This document shows positions 5,832 through 11,922 of a stretch of DNA of 11,922 nucleotides, piece by piece. The position numbers and the translations under genes are program-made. The stretch lies in assembly GCA_005793785.1 (NCBI GenBank), contig SXPW01000054.1:1-11922 (forward strand). Direction: 5' to 3'. Source of the stretch: Actinomycetota bacterium (lineage in GTDB: Bacteria > Actinomycetota > Acidimicrobiia > Acidimicrobiales > Ilumatobacteraceae). The notes beneath the pieces are model-generated. The model worked only from the letters and a program-made list of their open reading frames with translations, had not been told where the DNA came from and did not search any database. Position 1 is the first letter of the stretch. Each line of letters starts with the position of its first letter.

Positions 5832-6750
5832 CCGGCTTGACCGGTGGTTTGGCGGTCGGTTTCTCGACGGGCAGCAGGCTCACTTCGATGCTCCTGCGCG
5901 AGTGGTTGAAGTCGCTCACTTGCAGCACGAGTGCCTCACCGATCTTCACGTGCTCGCGTGGCGTCCGCGGAGCCGGATTCTTCATCAGTCGCACCGGCAG
6001 ATAGCCGGCCACCTCACCGATGCGCACGTATGCACCGTGCGACGCGAACGATTCGACGACACCCTTGATTCGCGCACCGACGGCGAACTTCGCGGCGAAG
6101 GATTCGAACTGCTCGACGGAATTCACCGCCGACGGCGATGGCGCACGCGTCGATGCAGTGGCAGGTGGCTCCTTCGTGGTCGCTCGCACGGGTTGACGTG
6201 GCGAAGGTCGTGGCGCGGTACCCACCGGTGGTCGACTGGTCGGACGCGGAATCGGAGCGGTCTTGTTGGGAACACCGCGACGCGGTGGTGCGTCCGTCTT
6301 GACCCGAACGGGTAGGCGATCGACGAACACCCAGCCCACGTGCGGCACGGGCTTCCCTCCGATCAAGCGACCCGGTTCGAAGAGCCAGACGTACATGTCA
6401 TGGAATTCCTGATAGCTGTCGTTCGACACGACGGTTGCCTTCACCTTGTCGGCGATCATCAGGACGAATCCATCTCCACGTCCCACGGCGCCGGCCGGTG
6501 GAGTGACGAGCTCGCCGTTGGCGATTGCCTCCGAGAATTCAGCCGCCTCCTTCTTGTCGATTCGATGCCCGAAACTGGCGTCGACCACCACGGTGACCTG
6601 GGTCTTGGGGTACTCCTTCATGAAGGCGAGCACCGCCTCGTTCAGTTGCTTCAGGCTCGGCGCACCGCGGCCCTCCGTGGCGAGGTTGCTGCCATCCACC
6701 ACGACATGGGAGGGCACGACACGGTCGGCGATCTTGGGTTTGGTGGTCAC
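5779..6750 (-). CDS. NYN (Zc3h12a-like PIN-fold) plus S1 domain protein, predicted ribonuclease
   Basis: 323 residues. The N-terminal domain (about 14-148) looks like a NYN/Zc3h12a-type PIN-fold nuclease: HVVVDGSN (15-22), VTVVVDASF (52-60), GRGDGFVLMIADK (90-102), ATVVSNDSYQEF (105-116) and a closing VGWVFVDRL (138-146). Acidic residues D19, D57, D93 and D111 are the likely metal-binding set. A Pro/Arg/Thr-rich linker (about 153-210) follows, then an S1 RNA-binding domain (about 223-293; VGARIKGVVESFASHGAYVR, IGEVAGYLPVRL, IEVSLL) and a basic tail ending KRRRRRD. Inference: a cytoplasmic endoribonuclease with its own RNA-binding module. GTG 6750 is chosen because GTGA at 6750-6747 overlaps the kgd stop; the longer open frame upstream only shadows kgd. 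RNA target and cleavage activity are unknown. Confidence 0.85.
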   Translation of the reverse strand: MTTKPKIADRVVPSHVVVDGSNLATEGRGAPSLKQLNEAVLAFMKEYPKTQVTVVVDASFGHRIDKKEAAEFSEAIANGELVTPPAGAVGRGDGFVLMIADKVKATVVSNDSYQEFHDMYVWLFEPGRLIGGKPVPHVGWVFVDRLPVRVKTDAPPRRGVPNKTAPIPRPTSRPPVGTAPRPSPRQPVRATTKEPPATASTRAPSPSAVNSVEQFESFAAKFAVGARIKGVVESFASHGAYVRIGEVAGYLPVRLMKNPAPRTPREHVKIGEALVLQVSDFNHSRRSIEVSLLPVEKPTAKPPVKPVKRTATTRIAKRRRRRD

Positions 6751-9700
6751 CACGCGGCGAACGTCGCGTCCATCAACTCGGCGAGTTCCTGGTCGTGCAC
6801 GGCCTTGGACCCCGTGGCCGGGCTTCCCGATTCCACGCGCGCTGCATGGTGGAGGTCGTAGCCCCTGTCCTTCAATCGCCAGATGATGTGTTCGACGAAG
6901 TGCCAGGCTCCCATGTTCTCCGGCTCCTCCTGCAACCACAGCACTTCCCGCGCATTCGGATACCGATCGAGCACCTCGTGGATTTGACCTTCGGGGAACG
7001 GATACAACTGTTCCACGCGCACCACGGCAACCGCCGCTTGTCGCTTGGTTCGTTCGTTCATCGCGTCCCATGCGACCTTGCCCGAGCACAACACCACCCG
7101 CTTGACCGCCGAACGATCGGCCACGAATGGATCGTCGAGTACTTCTTCGAACGATCCGGTCGTCAACTCGGTGATCGGTGATCGACTCTCCTTCATGCGC
7201 AACGGCTGCTTCGGCGCCATCACGACGAGGGGCTTGCGTACATCGCGGCGAACTTGGCGACGCAACAAGTGGAAGTACTGTCGCGCAGTCGTCGGATAGG
7301 CGACTTGAATGTTGTCCTCGGCACACAACTGCAGGAACCGCTCGAGGCGTGCCGATGAGTGTTCGGGACCCTGACCCTCCATGCCGTGTGGGAGGAGCAA
7401 CACCAAGCCGTTGTGCTGACCCCACTTGTCCTCCGCGGCCACGAGGTACTGGTCGATGATGATCTGTGCACCGTTGATGAAGTCACCGACCTGTGCTTCC
7501 CACAGCACGAGCGCAGCCGGGTTCGCATGCGCGTAGCCGTACTCGAAACCGAGCGCGGCGTACTCCGACAACAGCGAGTCGTACACCCAGAACTTCGCCG
7601 AGCCGGCGCCCAGATTGGCGAGCGGGGCGAACTTGGTCTCGTCGTTGTAATCGACGAGCACCGCGTGACGGTGGCTGAACGTGCCGCGTCGGCAGTCCTC
7701 GCCGGCGAGTCGTACGGGTGTGCCCTCGACGACGAGTGATCCGAATGCCAACGCCTCGGCGGTTCCCCAGTCCACTTCTCCATCCCGGTGGTAGGTCTCC
7801 GAACGCCCCTCGAATTGCCTGAGCAACTTCGGATGGACGGTGAAACCATCGGGGTACCTGTTGAGTGCGTCGAACACCCGATCAAGCACCTCTCGATCGA
7901 CGCCCGTCGCAACGTGCGGCAGCACACCTGCCGGTTTGGGTGGCGGCGGAACCTTGGTGACGGCGCGGGCATGTGCACGCGTGTCGTCGAGGGCCACCTG
8001 CAACTTGCCCTGATAGTCCGCCAACACCTTCTCGGCATCCTCGAGGGTCACCACTCCGCGCTTCACGAGCGTCTCGAGGTACAACTTGCGGACGCTGCGT
8101 CGCTCCGCAATCGCCTTGTACATCAGAGGTTGCGTGTAACTCGGGTCGTCGCCTTCGTTGTGCCCGTGTCGGCGGTAGCACACCATGTCGATGACGACGT
8201 CCTTGTGGAATTGCCGGCGATAGTCGAACGCCAACTTTGCAACCCGCACGCAGGCCTCGGGGTCGTCGCCGTTCACGTGGAAAATCGGCGCTCCGACCGA
8301 CTTGGCGATGTCACTGCAGTATTGCGACGAGTGAGCGTATTCCGGTGACGTCGTGAAGCCGATCTGATTGTTGATGATGAGGTGGATGGTGCCGCCGACG
8401 CGATATCCGCTGGTGTCGCTCATCGCCAGACACTCCGCGACCACGCCCTGACCGGCGAAGGCAGCGTCACCGTGCACGAGGAGTGGCAGCACGCTGAACG
8501 CCCCCGGCGGCTCGATCTGGTCTTGCATCGCCCGAACGGTGCCGAGCACGATCGGGTCGACCGTTTCCAGGTGACTCGGGTTGGACGCGAGTTCGACGGG
8601 CAACAACGCACCGCTGCGCGCCTGGAACTTTCCGGAGGCGCCGAGGTGGTACTTCACGTCACCGGATCCCTGCACGGCCTCCGGATCGACGTGACCCTCG
8701 AATTCGCCGAACAAGTGCTCGAGACTCTTGCCCACCACGTTGGCCAGGACGTTCAATCGACCACGGTGCGCCATGCCGATGACTGCGCCATCCATGGCGT
8801 GGTCGGCGGCGAGGTTGAGGATCATGTCCATGATCGGCACCGCCGACTCGGCGCCTTCAAGGCCGAACCGTTTCGTGCCCACGTACTTGGTGGCGAGAAA
8901 TCGTTCGAATGCCTCGGCGGCATTCAGTCGTTCGAGAATGACCATCGGATCGGGCGTGACGTCGTCGACGTGTCCCTCCACGCGCTCCTGCACCCAGCGC
9001 TGTTCGTCGGTGTTCTGGATGTGCATGTACTCGATGCCGATCGTTCGGCAGTAGGCATCACGCAACACGCCCAGGAGGTCGCCGAGCGACGACCGCTGCA
9101 CACCGCCGACTCCGCCGGTGGCGAACTCGCGATCGAGATCCCAAATCGTGAGCCCGTAGGTTAGCGGGTCGAGTTCGCGGGGCATCCGCGGCGCCTTCCA
9201 ACGCAACGGATCGAGGTCGGCGATCAGATGACCGCGCACTCGATGCACACGAATGAGCGTCGCAACCTGCATTTGCTTGTGGGCCTGCAGATCGACGCCC
9301 TCGAGGTCGTTGGTGTCGTTGCGCCACTTGACCGACTCGTACGGAACCCCGAGGCTGCGGAAGATCGCCTCGTAGAAACCGTGTTCGCCGAGCAGCAACT
9401 CGTTGACGTACTTGAGGAAGAGTCCGCTCTCGGCGCCCTGGATGATGCGGTGGTCGTAGGTACTCGTGATGGTGACCACCTTGGACACACCGAGTTGGTT
9501 CAGTGCGCGTTCGTCACTGCCCTGGAATTCGGCCGGATAGTCGATGGAGCCAACTCCGACGATGACGCCCTGGCCGACCATCAAGCGCGGCACCGACTGG
9601 TTGGTGCCGATGGTGCCGGGATTGGTGAGGCTCACGTTCGCACCCTGGTAATCGTCCACGGTGAGTTTGTTGTTGCGAACCCGGCGAATGATGTCGTCGT

Positions 9701-10445
9701 AGGCGAGGAGGAAGCCCATGAAGTCGAGCGTGTCGGCGCCCTTCAGGACGGGCACCACCAGCGTCCGCTGGCCGTTGCCCTTGTCGACGTCCACGGCGAG
9801 TCCGAGGTTCACGTTCGTGTGTCGTTGCAGTTGCGGCTTTCCATCCGCATCGGCGACGAAGGCATTCTTCATGTTCGGGACCGCATCGGCGAGCGCTCGC
9901 ACCACTGCGAAGCCGATGAGGTGCGTGAAGCTCACCTTGCTCTGCCCCGTGCGTGATCGGTAGCCGTTGATGACCCGACGATTCACCTCCAACAACTTGG
10001 CGGGAATTTGTCGCACACTCGTGGCAGTAGGCACGGTGAGACTGCGCTCCATGTTCGAGGCGATCGCGGCACCGACACCGCGGATCGGCTCCGGCACACC
10101 CGGCGGAGTCAGGGTCGGCGGAGTCGATGCGGTCGTCGTCTGCGTGGGGGTGATGGCCGGCGGGCGGCGCATCGGAAACGTGTCGTCACCAGGAACAGCG
10201 GTCCCCTGGGATCCGTTGGTCCCGTTGGTTCCAACAGGTGATGCAGGTGTTGTGCGAGCGGCTGACGGCAAATCCGTGCGACCAGCGGCGGGCGACTTGT
10301 AGTCGCTGAAGAATTCCCGCCACTGTTCGCTGACGGCGGAGGGATTGTCGCGGTAGCGCTCGTACATCTCCTCGACGAGCCACGAATTCGCCCCGAAGTC
10401 GTCGCCCGACGCAACGCCGAGTTGCTGGTTCACGGGCGAAGTCAC
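6747..10445 (-). CDS. kgd: Multifunctional 2-oxoglutarate decarboxylase/dehydrogenase E1 with fused E2 domain
   Basis: 1232 residues from GTG 10445, close to the 1231 of M. tuberculosis Kgd. The N-terminal helix (NSWLVEEMYERYRDNPSAVSEQW, about 20-42) is the 2-oxoglutarate dehydrogenase N domain. A Pro/Thr-rich linker (about 50-118) follows, then an E2 acyltransferase-like domain (about 120-355; active-site region STYDHRIIQGAESG, His332) and the ThDP-dependent E1 part. E1 shows GMAHRGRLN (557-565), HGDAAFAGQG (658-667), NNQIGFTT (692-699), RRHGHNEGDDPSYTQP (758-773) and LPHGMEGQGPEHSSARLER. No lipoyl domain is present, as expected: in actinobacteria the lipoyl carrier and E3 come from other proteins. 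It converts 2-oxoglutarate to succinyl-CoA in that complex, or decarboxylates it. It follows the PuuD-like gene by 31 bp and overlaps the NYN-S1 gene. A longer open frame to 10595 is rejected as it covers the PuuD-like gene. Confidence 0.97.
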   Translation of the reverse strand: MTSPVNQQLGVASGDDFGANSWLVEEMYERYRDNPSAVSEQWREFFSDYKSPAAGRTDLPSAARTTPASPVGTNGTNGSQGTAVPGDDTFPMRRPPAITPTQTTTASTPPTLTPPGVPEPIRGVGAAIASNMERSLTVPTATSVRQIPAKLLEVNRRVINGYRSRTGQSKVSFTHLIGFAVVRALADAVPNMKNAFVADADGKPQLQRHTNVNLGLAVDVDKGNGQRTLVVPVLKGADTLDFMGFLLAYDDIIRRVRNNKLTVDDYQGANVSLTNPGTIGTNQSVPRLMVGQGVIVGVGSIDYPAEFQGSDERALNQLGVSKVVTITSTYDHRIIQGAESGLFLKYVNELLLGEHGFYEAIFRSLGVPYESVKWRNDTNDLEGVDLQAHKQMQVATLIRVHRVRGHLIADLDPLRWKAPRMPRELDPLTYGLTIWDLDREFATGGVGGVQRSSLGDLLGVLRDAYCRTIGIEYMHIQNTDEQRWVQERVEGHVDDVTPDPMVILERLNAAEAFERFLATKYVGTKRFGLEGAESAVPIMDMILNLAADHAMDGAVIGMAHRGRLNVLANVVGKSLEHLFGEFEGHVDPEAVQGSGDVKYHLGASGKFQARSGALLPVELASNPSHLETVDPIVLGTVRAMQDQIEPPGAFSVLPLLVHGDAAFAGQGVVAECLAMSDTSGYRVGGTIHLIINNQIGFTTSPEYAHSSQYCSDIAKSVGAPIFHVNGDDPEACVRVAKLAFDYRRQFHKDVVIDMVCYRRHGHNEGDDPSYTQPLMYKAIAERRSVRKLYLETLVKRGVVTLEDAEKVLADYQGKLQVALDDTRAHARAVTKVPPPPKPAGVLPHVATGVDREVLDRVFDALNRYPDGFTVHPKLLRQFEGRSETYHRDGEVDWGTAEALAFGSLVVEGTPVRLAGEDCRRGTFSHRHAVLVDYNDETKFAPLANLGAGSAKFWVYDSLLSEYAALGFEYGYAHANPAALVLWEAQVGDFINGAQIIIDQYLVAAEDKWGQHNGLVLLLPHGMEGQGPEHSSARLERFLQLCAEDNIQVAYPTTARQYFHLLRRQVRRDVRKPLVVMAPKQPLRMKESRSPITELTTGSFEEVLDDPFVADRSAVKRVVLCSGKVAWDAMNERTKRQAAVAVVRVEQLYPFPEGQIHEVLDRYPNAREVLWLQEEPENMGAWHFVEHIIWRLKDRGYDLHHAARVESGSPATGSKAVHDQELAELMDATFAAW

Positions 10446-10452
10446 GCCATCG

Positions 10453-10458
10453 AGCGTA
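10453..10458 (-). promoter_or_regulatory. Possible -10 box (TACGCT) for leaderless kgd transcription
   Basis: On the minus strand 10458-10453 reads TACGCT and is followed by 7 nt before GTG 10445; no Shine-Dalgarno sequence precedes the GTG. This resembles the -10-to-GTG spacing at 3218 and 4602 and suggests kgd has its own promoter in addition to read-through from the PuuD-like gene. No good -35 is seen. Confidence 0.35.
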
Positions 10459-10469
10459 CTTATCTGGGC

Positions 10470-10486
10470 GCTCGGCCTAGCCGAGC
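10470..10486 (-). terminator. Short perfect hairpin on the stop codon of the PuuD-like gene
   Basis: A 7-bp perfect inverted repeat (GCTCGGC / GCCGAGC) has as its 3-nt loop exactly the TAG stop codon (10479-10477) of the membrane-protein gene. There is no T-run after it in either direction, so it is not a classical intrinsic terminator. It could pause polymerase, stabilise the 3' end, or be chance. Confidence 0.3.
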
Positions 10487-11232
10487 ATCGTTTCAGAAAG
10501 GAGCCACAGCACGAGCCACAGCACCCCGCTGGTGATGAGCGCGTTCTTGTGCGACTCGTACGGCCACAGCAACTTGTTGGTCGCCGCCGTGCCACCCAGT
10601 TTTCCGAGGGCGTTCACCTGCAAGATGGCGCCGAGCACCACTGCGATGATTACGTAGTTGCGCGCGTCGCCCGCCGATGCGCCGGAGAATGCACCACTGT
10701 AGAAGTGTGCCGAACCGACCATGAACCAGAGCATCGACACCGAGAAGATCATGTTCTGACGCGAGGCAAGGAGCGCCCGTCGTCCAGCCGCCGCGGCATT
10801 GGGGTCGGGTTGTCCGCCTCCGAGGACGTTCACCGCATTTGCCAGGACTACTCGTTGGTTCTTCCAGATCACCATCCACACGTTGGCGGCCATCGTGATG
10901 GCAAAGATCATGCCGACCGAGATCGCCGCGTCATGCCCGATGCCGGCGGTCGAACCCTCGCCGAGGACGTTCTGCCAGTAGTCGGGCTGACCGGTGATGA
11001 GGATTCCCGTTCCCAGGGTGGCGATCGCCGCCCAACGGAACCACCAGAGCGCACGTCGCGCCAACTTGTCGAGCGTGATGTTGCGCGCCTTGGCTTCGTC
11101 GCCGTACGTCGCAAGCGCGGGAACTTGGACGAGGTTGAAGTAGTACAGCAAACCGATCCAGGCGATTCCCACCAGGACGTGGAGATAGCGCATGAAGAAG
11201 TCGAGGAAGTAGTTGCCTGAGAAGAGTTCCAT
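10477..11232 (-). CDS. PuuD/DUF989-like multi-pass membrane protein
   Basis: 251 residues with about six membrane segments (about 16-35, 65-82, 103-123, 160-178, 192-208, 231-247). The N-terminal stretch YLHVLVGIAWIGLLYYFNLV (16-35) and the RRALWWFRWAA segment (59-69) are typical of the PuuD/DUF989 membrane domain. PuuD proteins described as urate hydroxylases carry a C-terminal cytochrome c domain; none is present here and no CxxCH motif occurs. Conserved-looking histidines within or beside helices (H18, H100, H176) could bind haem, by analogy with b-type cytochromes. Start ATG 11232 has an excellent Shine-Dalgarno GGAGGA 6 nt upstream. It is the first gene ahead of kgd and NYN-S1 (31-bp gap to kgd), suggesting one transcript. 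Urate oxidation is not supported by context; a haem-containing or electron-transfer role is only a guess. Confidence 0.8.
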   Translation of the reverse strand: MELFSGNYFLDFFMRYLHVLVGIAWIGLLYYFNLVQVPALATYGDEAKARNITLDKLARRALWWFRWAAIATLGTGILITGQPDYWQNVLGEGSTAGIGHDAAISVGMIFAITMAANVWMVIWKNQRVVLANAVNVLGGGQPDPNAAAAGRRALLASRQNMIFSVSMLWFMVGSAHFYSGAFSGASAGDARNYVIIAVVLGAILQVNALGKLGGTAATNKLLWPYESHKNALITSGVLWLVLWLLSETMLG

Positions 11233-11238
11233 CGTGAG

Positions 11239-11250
11239 TCCTCCGGAGGT
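11239..11250 (-). promoter_or_regulatory. Palindromic Shine-Dalgarno block shared by both strands
   Basis: CCTCCGGAGG (11240-11249) is a perfect palindrome. On the minus strand it gives GGAGGA (11244-11239), 6 nt before the PuuD-like ATG. On the plus strand it gives GGAGGT (11245-11250), 5 nt before an ATG at 11256 that opens a 12-codon ORF. The minus-strand role is well supported; the plus-strand role is uncertain. Confidence 0.7.
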
Positions 11251-11255
11251 GGTTG

Positions 11256-11294
11256 ATGAGCGGGCGACGTGCGTCGCTCGCTCTACGAAGGTAG
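11256..11294 (+). CDS. Possible 12-codon leader peptide upstream of the ABC-F gene
   Basis: ATG 11256 to TAG 11292-11294 encodes MSGRRASLALRR. It has a near-ideal Shine-Dalgarno (GGAGGT, 5-nt spacing) and ends 21 bp before the ABC-F GTG. An 11-bp hairpin covers most of it, as in attenuator leaders. Against it: the Shine-Dalgarno is the mirror of the minus-strand one, and the ORF is short enough to arise by chance. Confidence 0.25.
   Translation: MSGRRASLALRR
11258..11283 (+). repeat. 11-bp imperfect inverted repeat (hairpin or operator) in the divergent intergenic region
   Basis: Arms 11258-11268 and 11273-11283 pair over 11 positions with a 4-nt loop (GTGC). The only non-Watson-Crick position is G11263 opposite T11278, which is a G-U pair in plus-strand RNA but a C-A mismatch in minus-strand RNA. 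There is no following T-run, so it is not a terminator. It may be a leader hairpin of the ABC-F mRNA or a dyad for a DNA-binding regulator of the divergent pair. Confidence 0.55.
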
Positions 11295-11301
11295 TGGAAA
11301 C

Positions 11302-11307
11302 TAGGTT
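11302..11307 (+). promoter_or_regulatory. Weak candidate -10 box (TAGGTT) for the ABC-F gene
   Basis: TAGGTT lies 8 nt before GTG 11316, and no Shine-Dalgarno sequence precedes this GTG, so a leaderless start is possible. Spacing is longer than at the other sites and no -35 is clear. Confidence 0.25.
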
Positions 11308-11315
11308 GTACGTCG

Positions 11316-11922
11316 GTGACTGCCGAATTCATCTACACCTGCTACAAACTTGGCCGCTTTTATCCGCCAGACCGTCAGGTCCTAGCCGACATCTCGTTGT
11401 CGTTCTATCCGGGGGCGAAAATCGGCGTGCTGGGTTCCAACGGCAGCGGAAAATCGAGTTTGCTCAGGATCATGGCCGGACTCGACGATGGATTCTCCGG
11501 CGAGGCGCGACTGACTCCCGGATTCAGCGTCGGGCTTCTCGCCCAGGAGCCACAACTCGATGCCGACAAGGACGTCCTCGGCAACGTCATGGATGGTGTG
11601 GCCCCGATTCGCGACCTCCTCGCCGAATACGAGAAGGTCACCGCGATGTGGGGCGAACCCGACGCCGATTTCGAAAAGGTCGGTGCGCGACAGGCCGAAC
11701 TCGAGTCCAAGATCGCGGCAGTCGACGCCTGGAGTCTGGAACGCAACGTCGAGATTGCCATGGACGCACTCCGCTGTCCGGCCAACGATGCCGACGTCAC
11801 GAAGTTGTCGGGTGGTGAGCGTCGACGCGTGGCGTTGTGCCGGCTGCTCCTATCGCGTCCCGACCGGTTGTTGCGCGACGACCCGACCAACCATCTCGAC
11901 GCGGAAAGCGTCGACTGGCGCG
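11316..11922 (+). CDS. ettA: EttA-type ABC-F ATPase, N-terminal part (3' end outside window)
   Basis: The first 202 residues of an ABC-F protein, cut by the window end. The start EFIYTCYKLGRFYPPDRQVL and SFYPGAKIGVLGSNGSGKSS (29-48, with Walker A) match the EttA branch; these soluble proteins bind the ribosomal E site and gate translation according to ATP/ADP. LLAQEPQLDADKDVLGNV (74-91) covers the Q-loop, and LSGGERRRVALCRLLLSRPD (164-183) is the signature. Walker B reads RLLRDDPTNHLD where the family has LLLLDEPTNHLD: the catalytic Glu position (E188 in E. coli EttA) is Asp189, and Leu is Arg at 184, 187 and 202. This may be real divergence or sequence error near a contig end. GTG 11316 is used because the next residues align with the EttA N terminus. 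It is divergent from the PuuD-like gene. Confidence 0.88.
   Translation, partial: MTAEFIYTCYKLGRFYPPDRQVLADISLSFYPGAKIGVLGSNGSGKSSLLRIMAGLDDGFSGEARLTPGFSVGLLAQEPQLDADKDVLGNVMDGVAPIRDLLAEYEKVTAMWGEPDADFEKVGARQAELESKIAAVDAWSLERNVEIAMDALRCPANDADVTKLSGGERRRVALCRLLLSRPDRLLRDDPTNHLDAESVDWR

Noticed and set aside
5826..5846. Direct repeat TTGACCGG TTGACCGG at the MFS/NYN-S1 junction
   Set aside because: It encodes the PVKP-type repeat in the basic tail of the NYN-S1 protein; two copies only, no attachment-site or insertion features.
6751..7425. N-terminal extension of the NYN-S1 frame
   Set aside because: It lies inside kgd in another frame and is Arg/Gly/Ser-rich shadow sequence; GTG 6750 gives the GTGA overlap and starts just before the NYN domain.
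10208..10245. Short tandem repeat of about 9 bp in kgd
   Set aside because: It encodes the repeated GTN/GTNG residues of the flexible Pro/Thr/Gly linker, so it is linker low complexity and not a mobile or CRISPR-type repeat.
10446..10595. N-terminal extension of kgd
   Set aside because: It covers the end of the PuuD-like gene in another frame, is Cys/Arg-rich and is absent from the Kgd family; GTG 10445 gives almost the mycobacterial length.

Overview
GC-rich, gene-dense chromosomal fragment, most likely from an actinobacterium and plausibly from Acidimicrobiia. The assignment rests on the fused E2-E1 2-oxoglutarate decarboxylase/dehydrogenase (Kgd/OdhA type, almost exactly the mycobacterial length), a MurA with the Cys-to-Asp replacement known from mycobacteria, the heavy use of GTG starts (8 of the 12 starts visible here), and apparently leaderless genes with a TAnnnT -10 box 6-7 nt before a GTG. 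The taxon is inferred from protein features only. No rRNA, tRNA, IS element, phage gene or CRISPR array is visible.

Layout. (1) 1-918, plus strand: the C-terminal part of a class I SAM methyltransferase, cut by the window edge, then a small SRPBCC-fold protein 4 bp later. (2) 898-3158, minus strand: a compact operon in the order NifU-like Fe-S protein, meaB (methylmalonyl-CoA mutase GTPase chaperone), azlC, azlD (branched-chain amino acid exporter). (3) 3218-3346, plus strand: a 42-residue single-pass membrane protein with a good leaderless promoter, divergent from the NifU-like gene. (4) 3312-4583, minus strand: murA, divergent from an MFS transporter (4602-5831, plus) across only 18 bp that hold two overlapping opposed -10 boxes. 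(5) 5779-11232, minus strand: a PuuD/DUF989-like membrane protein, then kgd, then a NYN(Zc3h12a-like)-S1 predicted ribonuclease whose GTG start overlaps the kgd stop. (6) 11316-end, plus strand: an EttA-type ABC-F protein, cut by the window edge. Its leader carries a palindromic Shine-Dalgarno block, a 12-codon ORF and an 11-bp hairpin.

How the genes fit together. Kgd is a TCA-cycle node. MeaB supports propionyl-CoA/methylmalonyl-CoA flux, which branched-chain amino acid breakdown feeds, so pairing with the AzlCD exporter is metabolically sensible. MurA starts peptidoglycan synthesis, and its Asp variant predicts fosfomycin insensitivity. The most unusual points are the RNase-S1 gene translationally coupled to kgd, the overlapping divergent promoters, the structured ettA leader, and the unusual Walker B region of the ABC-F protein at the very end of the window. 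All three convergent junctions overlap at their 3' ends (21, 35 and 53 bp), so there is no room for ordinary intergenic terminators.
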